Shown here: piece by piece, positions 56,930-64,000 of the stretch | Layout: every line of letters begins with the position of its first letter | Numbering within the stretch: the stretch's first letter is position 1 | NCBI GenBank assembly: GCA_964017045.1 | Contig: OZ024807.1 | Coordinates: forward strand, 22,799,097-22,863,096 | DNA length: 64,000 bases | From: Omphiscola glabra | Taxonomy: Eukaryota > Mollusca > Gastropoda > Lymnaeidae | Reading direction: 5' to 3' | Program-made: the position numbers and the translations under genes | Notes under the pieces: model-generated | Told to the model about the DNA's origin: nothing | The model's input: the letters and a program-made list of their open reading frames with translations, nothing else | The model's database searches: none

Positions 56930-58230
56930 AAATTAAAAAAAAAAATATTACAGTATAAATTAATGTTGAAGGGAAAAAATAAAGTGACTCGAAAACGTTT
57001 TGTAATCAATAGGCAGTTGATAAATGTGTTATATTATAGATGTTAATATTAATAACATCAATTACAGATATCTTAAACTGCAACAAAAACATAAGCAATG
57101 TTATTTATATATATAAATACATTACATTATGTACTGTTTTCAATGTGCAGAAATGTATCTATTATTTATTTTTATGGCTGGTTCTAACACAGAACGCAAC
57201 AAAAGACTCTACCATAGGTTAAATACTACAACAAAAATAATACGATATACAAACAAGGGCTAAATACAATTAATACATTGTAATATGTTAATGATAAATT
57301 ACAAAATCAAAAGAGACATCAACAAAGATTTCCACTTATAGAATAACGATTGGCTTGTACCAGTTCAATGTTCAAAAACCCACAATGTTGTAGAAAAATG
57401 AAAAGGAATATTTACACACAGTAAACAAAATATCTTGTCTCGTAGTAAAAATAACACACGCTTAAAATGTATCGTGATAAAATGATAGCAAAAATCCTCT
57501 ACATTCATTAAATATATATAGCCGGTTTCAAAGACATTTTGAGAAACCGAACTACTTATTGTAATCGTTTCTCAACCCTTCTACATAATTATACAACGTT
57601 CTAAGAATAAACAGATCATAGATTGTAGCTACTTGTTGCCGAGTTCAAAAGAAGCCTATTTTTAGTACGCCACACACTAATACGGCAGTGCAACCGAATT
57701 GGGATCAGCTAGAGGTCATTTCACGTGGAAATATGACATAAACACGTCGTCTAGAAAACAATATACATTGAATATGGAGCCCATCCCATTTCAGTTAATT
57801 TTCATAAACAGAAATGGCTGCCATTGTACGCAAGCATAACATGTATTGTTTGACATCCATTCTTAACAGTTGTCATAATCAATTCATTTGCTATTGATAC
57901 ATGTACTAAATGTCTGGGATGGCATCAAACCTTTGTCTTAATTCCTCATTTTGAATGTGAGTTCATGTTATTCAGAAGCTCCTCGTGTCATCAAACCTCG
58001 CTATTTGACAATATTTAATTTAGACTTCATTCAAAGCCAATGTCTGGCACTGTAAAACAAGATTATGTAAATATATGTATAAAATAATAACATTAATTCT
58101 TCTCTTTGTTTTGGTTTGTATTGAATACACATATTATAAATATAAAACATGTGAAAAAATGTAATTAAAATTAATTTTTGAAGATTTATTAAAATATTGC
58201 CGTTTGAAAGAAATGATGTCTTTAAAACAT
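56930..58230. other. Downstream of exon 7, no exon 8 counterpart seen
   Basis: AT-rich sequence. I searched for the NHQF/GPGxH signature and the SPLVL end on the plus strand and found none. Confidence 0.55.
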
Positions 58231-58236
58231 TGATAT

Positions 58237-59745
58237 CATCTTCTACATACTAAGGGCCCACGATCAATGTATTGATCATTACGGCTCCAATGAATGTAGA
58301 TTGTATTTGCAATGTTTCTGTGACTGGTGTTGATTAGGATATTTCACTGGTTACAAGAGTAACTGCGTGAGGGTATTATGAATTGGGGTCTTGAAGGCCT
58401 GAGGCAATATACTCAAATGAGTCAAGTGTCGCTTCAACTGTTCCTTTTAAAGATTGTTCCAGTCCCTGATTGTCTTTGGCAGGAATGAGCAGTTCCTATA
58501 CTGGCTTCTCGCTGGTATGAGCTGGAACTGCCTGTCATGACCTCGTTGCTGTCTATGAGTGAGAGGGAGGAGTTTCTGTTTAATGTCAGAGCAGTGGACT
58601 AGTCCATTATGTATCTTGTAAATCATGGAGAGCCTGGATAGTCGTCGTCGTTCCTCCAATAGTGACCAGCCAAGTGTTTCCAGCATGCTGCAAACATTAG
58701 AGGTATTCCAGTAGCGATTCAGGACAAAGCGTGCTGCCCTTTCGCTGTATTGCCTCCAACCTGTCAATGCTAATCTGGGTAAATTGGTCCCAGACCGAAG
58801 ATGCATAATCTAAAAGCGTCCGCATAAGATAATTATAGACCCTTTCGTTCACACTAGAGTTGCTGATCTTTAGATTACTCCTTAAGAACCCCAGGGTCTT
58901 GTTTGCCTGGTTGCACGAATTGTTAATATGCTCGTCCCTGCGGACCTCTCTTTGAATGGTAACACCCAGGTACCTTGCGGAAGGAACTGACTTAAGTAAA
59001 AGGCCATGCAATTCACAGTAGTAGTGTCGAAGAGTATAACTTCTAGATACCGACAGTGTATGGCACTTGGCTGGATTAAATCCCATTTCCCAGCTCGCCT
59101 CCCATTCAGCCAAAAGATTGAGATCATGTTGTAGCTGGTCCTGGTCAGATCTGTTAGCGTTCGCCCTATGTCATCTGTGAACAGTCTTGTTTGGGATGTC
59201 CGTTTCTCGGGTAGGTCATTGAAGTATGCTAGGAACAAACAGGGGCCTAGCACCGAACCCTGGGGGACTCCTGACTTAACATTGACAAAGGATGAGATTG
59301 TACAGTCCACCACTATTGTTTGACAATGGTTGTTGAGGATGCTAGAGATCCATGTATTGGTAGTGCCTTGGATCTGATATCTCTGAAAATTGTGTACATG
59401 CAAACTATGATTGACAAGTTTAAAAGCCTTCGAGAAGTTTATCACCATCACATCAGTTTGCTTGCTGTTTTTTGGATTTGTCATCAAGTCTTCAACATAC
59501 TCTCTGCCGTCACCAAAGACAGAATGGAACTGCTGATTGAGTAAGTCAGCCTATGTTTTTGGGTCAGATGTCAAATGGCCATCAAATCTAAGGAGGGAAA
59601 TGCCCACGTTTGATGACTTTTGTTGCTTCACATAGCTCCAGAAGTGCTTGTTTTTGACACTCCGTCTTCCTCTGAGAAGATATTTTTTAAAATTGTAAAA
59701 TACTAAATGTTCTTCGTGACTAACTCTTAAACACGTTCTTCTCAT
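58237..59745 (-). mobile_element. Non-LTR retrotransposon copy 2, internally deleted
   Basis: It is the same family as at 13845, inverted. Blocks: HLLRGRRS-type start (about 59680), KSSNVGISLL (about 59610), then directly NSKQTDVMVINFSKAF (about 59450), SGVPQGSVLGPCLFLAY, FTDD in place of FADD, ARYLGVTIQREVRRDEHINN, NQANKTLGFLRSNLK, LLDYASSVWDQF and QQRGHDRQF. About 470 bases present in copy 1 (14110-14580) are missing between REY and MTN. Several frameshifts make it inactive. Confidence 0.88.
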
Positions 59746-59759
59746 TTCGTAAGAACATG

Positions 59760-61430
59760 TTACATTAAGATCTCAATAAAAATTAGATAAATAAAAACAA
59801 CCCAAGTTCGGTTAACCTATGGTACGCCAAAGAAGTATGCATTTTTTTCCATTGAACTATACACAACTCATTAACGTGATAAATCTAGCATGAAGTAGGT
59901 TATAAAAATGATTTTTCCTTTACGTCCGTATATATAAAGATTAAATCTGGATTTAAAGACTGCATCACACTTTAAAAGAATAAAACATGTATGCACCAAA
60001 GGCAGAAGCCAAGGAAAAATGATATCTATTTAAATGGGGCAGTTTTAGTTATTCTTAAGATACAAGAAAAAATTTTCAGATACCTTTTTTAAAATAAATC
60101 CGTTAAAATGCGACGAAACAAACAACACAATTTGCATTTACACTTTAAATTGGCGTCTCCGTCAAGAAAATAACTCAGTCTTTCAGCAGTAGGTATTTAA
60201 ATTTGACTAATGAAGGGTCTTCGAGATTAATTAAAAACGATACAAATAATTTTTATTAACGTATCCACCCCCCTCTTTTTTTTGTCCTCAAACTTTGCAC
60301 ATAGTTGTAAATATTATTATTGTTAAATTAAATGGTACTATGAGAGGCAATTATAAATCGTATGTTTTTCGTGAGCAAGTGTGGATATTACAAGTAAAAT
60401 GAAATTAAGATTATCCTATGGACACTTGGAGAGGTCTAGAGATTTAATAGCGCTTTAAATCTGATTTCAATGAATTTGAGAATAATCATAGACTCTGAAA
60501 CTAATCATGACAATATCATTTATATAATCTTAATACACTTATAATTATCAAATTTCTAGAAAAAAATCTTCAAGAAACTACAAAGAAGAAGATATATTAA
60601 TCGATATTCGCTTATTTCAGAGAAAATGTAAGGAATCTAACCAAAACATCGAGTAAGATTTAGAACGAATCGACATTTTCATAATCTTTATACGAACTTT
60701 GAGCAATAAAGAACTTGCTTGAAAATATTATATATCTTCTTTTCTAAACTTTTAATGCATTTTAAAAACAAATGTCTCTTTTTTATATATAATCAATATT
60801 TATAGACTAGATCACCTAAAAAGCTACTGCATAGTTTTCCATTACAATTAAAATGAGTGCTCCGAATGGAGACCATTCTATAAAGTGACGTTTTTTTTTT
60901 TACATATCTAAGATACGGACTCTAAATAATTTCTTTATGTAAATAACCTAGAAAATTTTTAAAAATCTCTTTTGCAACGAAAATGCATTTTAGAACTTCA
61001 TAAAAAGCTTTAAATTTTAAATCAAAATTTCATAATATTTGAGGAAAATCATTAAGCCAGATAGAAATTTAAGAAACAATAAAAAAAAAAAGAATATTTA
61101 CGGAGTCAGTAACTTATATTAGTAAAAAAAAAATGTTGGTAAACGTATTATGTTCGTAATTTAAGAACTTTTTTTCCTTAATTTATCAGATATAAATAAT
61201 ATTTTATTTTAAAATGTGAAGTCTACTAAAGACCGACATTGTATCGTGGGTAACAAATCATTTGTTTGAGAATGTGTTATCATCGAAAAATACAACTTCC
61301 CACTCAGTGAAGTACTTTCCACATATGATGATTTTAGGCTAAAATAAAAAAAAAAATAAAAAAGCCAACAACTGAGGATTCTCATTTGCTCACACCCATC
61401 TAAATTATGATGAGTTTAAAACTAAAAGAT
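59760..61430. other. AT-rich spacer, no gene seen
   Basis: It contains only very short open frames and no recognisable element. Confidence 0.6.
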
Positions 61431-64000
61431 AAATAGCGAGTACTCGGCATGCGTTAAAATGCTACTTAAAGAAAGAAAGTGTTTGAGTTTTAATTATGTT
61501 TCTTGAAGAGCTTTTAAATACACAATGTTTTTTGTTTTTCCGTCTGGTGAGTACACGAATAAATCAGAAAGTATTTCGACGCGAGAGCAGGCCGCATACA
61601 GCTGTCAGTGGGAGAAGATTGTGTTTACCAATTTATTCAGTAAACTTTTAGCGATTGTCAAGGTGCTTTGTTGATGGGCATTGCAAATTTGAGTCGCACT
61701 GGAAACTGCAGACGTTTAAATTCAAATGGCATATGTGTTGTAATCACTGGGATGCCTGGCAGCAGTTCATTTTGTCCTTTAAATTTTCCATTTAAAATAG
61801 TTGCTTCAATGATATTGCTTATCATGTTTTTCACTGAAAGCTTGGTGCTGTTGCAAAGTCGTGGTGAATTTATGTTTCGTACAAGAATGATAGGCACGCC
61901 AATTTTCAGTGTTAAAATGTGCGACGCGTTGCCTGGAAAGTCAAGTGAATTCAAGAACTCCGTGGGATAGTTAACACATTTGTCTTAATTCAATATAGTA
62001 TCGACTGACTTATAAGTTGTCATTGCGCCTGGTATTTCATTTCGAATGCTTATATTGATGGCATTTACATCGTTTGTTTGTTTTTTTTTGGCTGCTAATA
62101 TAGAACGTGCATTGAGCCACTGATGATTTTTGTAATTGTGTGCGATATTGGTAAACACACTATGAATCAATTCGTCGATGGTTGCTGTAATGGTTCAGAA
62201 ACGTGTTGGCAATGTGACACATTGTGTTGATTCATTGATTGCCATTTTTCCATTTCCAATGTCCACAAGTAATTAGCTAAAAGTTCAGCGGATGCATCAT
62301 TCTGTAGTTTCAATCGCATATTGGTTTTCAAAGTAAATGTTTGTACATGTCGCCATAAAACTGATGATTTTAGACAGTCATTTAATTCATTGGCAGCAGT
62401 TGAAAGTGGTATAACTGTTAGAGTTTGTCGAAAATAGCAAGATGATAAAATAAGTGCACCACCAAAGAGCTTTTCATTTCCTCTCACATATTTAAGTGTA
62501 CGATGCTGTGCTCACAAAGCTTTGTTGTACTCCATAGTACATTCGTCCCACATAATGAGTTGACATGATTGGTTTACTTTACCCATTCCAGAATTTTTAT
62601 TTATATTGCATGTTGGTGTCTCAGTTATTTGCATATTTAATGGCAATTTCAGCGCTGAATGTGCTATTAGTCCACCATCCAAAATGTTGCTGCAATTCAA
62701 GATGATGCGATTGCCAGTGCAATATTCTTTCGAGATCCTATGGTTGCAGAAGCAAGTGAAATTAGGAAAGTTTTGCCTGTGCCTCCGGAAGCATCTATGA
62801 AATATTATCTACCGTTTTGAATTGCAATTGCATTCATAATTATATCATACACTATGCGTTGCTCTGGAACCAATTTCGGAAGATTCTTTTAAACATAATG
62901 TACCCAATTCGTCGATATCAAAGTGTGTTTCTCGATGCAAATCTCGATGGAAAAGGTTGTTTGCAGATCACTTCGGAGCAGTCATTCCCAACTTTGCCAG
63001 TGATTTGTTAGTGATTGCCAAACAGATGTCCACAATCGAAATCAATACCTCATCATACACGTTTGGTGTAAATTGAATGTCCAAATTTTAAACCGTAGCA
63101 CGAAAACGACGTAGAATGTCTTCACTCATGTAGTCTTTGCATCAGAGAGCGAAGTGTCCAAATGATAATCGTTTTCCAGAAGTTTTAATTCCTGGCAATC
63201 TTCACGATAAGTGGCACATACTTGACCGTTTACTGTTCTCAATTCTTGGAAGGATGTTGGTCTACATACGTTAAATTAACAGTAATCGCAAGTAAAAGCA
63301 TTCTGCATTGTTTGGGCGAACTGTGTATAGACGACATAATGCAACTGTTGAATATACATTTCGGTGTTTTTCAAATGCTTTACCCTGTTTGCGACGTTGC
63401 ACGACTAAAACTTACATCACACTATGGAGTAGACAATACTTCACAATTAACATAACAATACGTTATTCATAGAAGCGCGGAAAGAGCGTTCATTATCAAA
63501 CTAACTAACACCGCGCGTAATAAACATGCATTTAAACGCAACATCAACTAACGAACTCCCATACTTGACACTATCCATACATGCATTAGCTTCGTTTGAA
63601 ATATAGGAAAAATAGAACAAAGAGCCCCTAGATCAAAACGGAATATTTTAAAGCTGTATTAATAATTCAAAAAACCTCTGCTGCTTTGCGCAAAACATCT
63701 TAAGAAAGTTTTATCGCATTCAAGTGAATGGTATAGGAGCGCATGAGGGAAATTATTTTTAACAAAACTCATCTAAGAAAAAAAATGATTTTGGGGCCAA
63801 CGGCCAAAAAAGGAATATTTTAAAAATATTGTAATTACTTCCGAAACCTACTAATTATGTAACACATACAATTTAGTTTCGCTATTTGTATTTGATTAAA
63901 AATATATTCACCCATGCATTAGCATTGTTTGAAATTATATTTGTATAGCCTATATAAGAAAAATAGAACATAGGTCCCCTGGCTCAAAACGGAATATTTT
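61430..64000 (-). mobile_element. Helitron, right side cut by the window end
   Basis: Its 3' side (minus orientation) lies near 61435 (reverse complement AACGCATGCCGAGTACTCGC), similar to 31970-31996. It contains the broken helicase at 61510-63440. At 63600-64000 it has the same internal units as the derivative at 31970-35000. The Rep (HUH) region is not in the window. Confidence 0.75.
61510..63440 (-). pseudogene. Helitron PIF1-type helicase, frameshifted
   Basis: Reading from 63440 down: FNVCRPTSFQELRTVNGQVC (about 63260), LLENDYHLDTSLSDA (about 63170), Walker A DASGGTGKTFLISLA (about 62790), DGGLIAHSALKLPLNMQ (about 62660), Walker B LIMWDECTM (about 62550), FGGALILSSCYFRQTL (about 62440), LKSSVLWRHV, then EFKRLQFPVRLKFAMPINKA (about 61690) and LYAACSRVE (about 61580), FVYSPDGKTKNIVY (about 61530). 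Order and content match Helitron helicases. Several stops and frameshifts show it is inactive. Confidence 0.9.

Overview
The window is an AT-rich, repeat-laden stretch of animal nuclear DNA with spliced genes. It contains no bacterial-type genes. The most likely host is a heterobranch or freshwater pulmonate snail. That is an inference from three things: a decayed family of secreted or surface immunoglobulin-like proteins, Helitron and CR1/jockey-like LINE relics, and a short hAT element resembling the SPIN family, which has been reported from a pond snail as well as from vertebrates.

The main content is a divergent pair of paralogous, multi-exon genes that I rebuilt exon by exon from splice sites and matching intron phases. 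The minus-strand gene runs from 38502 down to about 8130. Its thirteen exons add up to exactly 825 codons (824 residues plus stop): a signal peptide, an atypical N-terminal Ig-like domain, three copies of a two-exon module (each copy split by a phase-0 intron and bounded by phase-1 introns), an Ig domain split over two exons, a canonical cysteine-bearing Ig domain, a cysteine-less Ig-like domain, and a short hydrophobic C-terminus that looks like a GPI-attachment signal. The plus-strand gene (47934 to 56846) has recognisable counterparts of exons 1 to 7 with the same phases and mostly the same exon lengths. I find nothing matching exons 8 to 13 downstream, so it looks truncated, or it uses different 3' exons. 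A third, badly broken fragment of the same family (intron 2, exon 3, intron 3) lies at the left edge in plus orientation, with a 40-bp minisatellite grown inside and beside it.

Layout: 1-4.7 kb, third-copy fragment with a minisatellite; 6.1-6.9 kb, interspersed repeat with a 38-bp minisatellite; 8.1-38.5 kb, minus-strand gene, whose introns hold a LINE (13.8-15.8 kb), a fold-back element (17.1-17.4 kb), a hAT transposase relic (27.6-28.7 kb), a second copy of the 6-kb repeat (29.85-30.4 kb), a Helitron deletion derivative with minisatellites (32-35 kb) and a long CT-rich compound microsatellite (35.05-35.96 kb); 38.5-47.9 kb, the shared upstream region, with a LINE 3' end, an unnamed TIR element and a SPIN-like element; 47.9-56.9 kb, plus-strand gene; 58.2-59.75 kb, second LINE; 61.4-64 kb, Helitron with a broken PIF1-type helicase.

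If expressed, the paired genes would make cell-surface or secreted Ig-like proteins. Divergence is uneven: exons 2 and 7 are well conserved, while exons 3 and 4 differ strongly. That would suit a recognition protein, but its function is not shown by the sequence.
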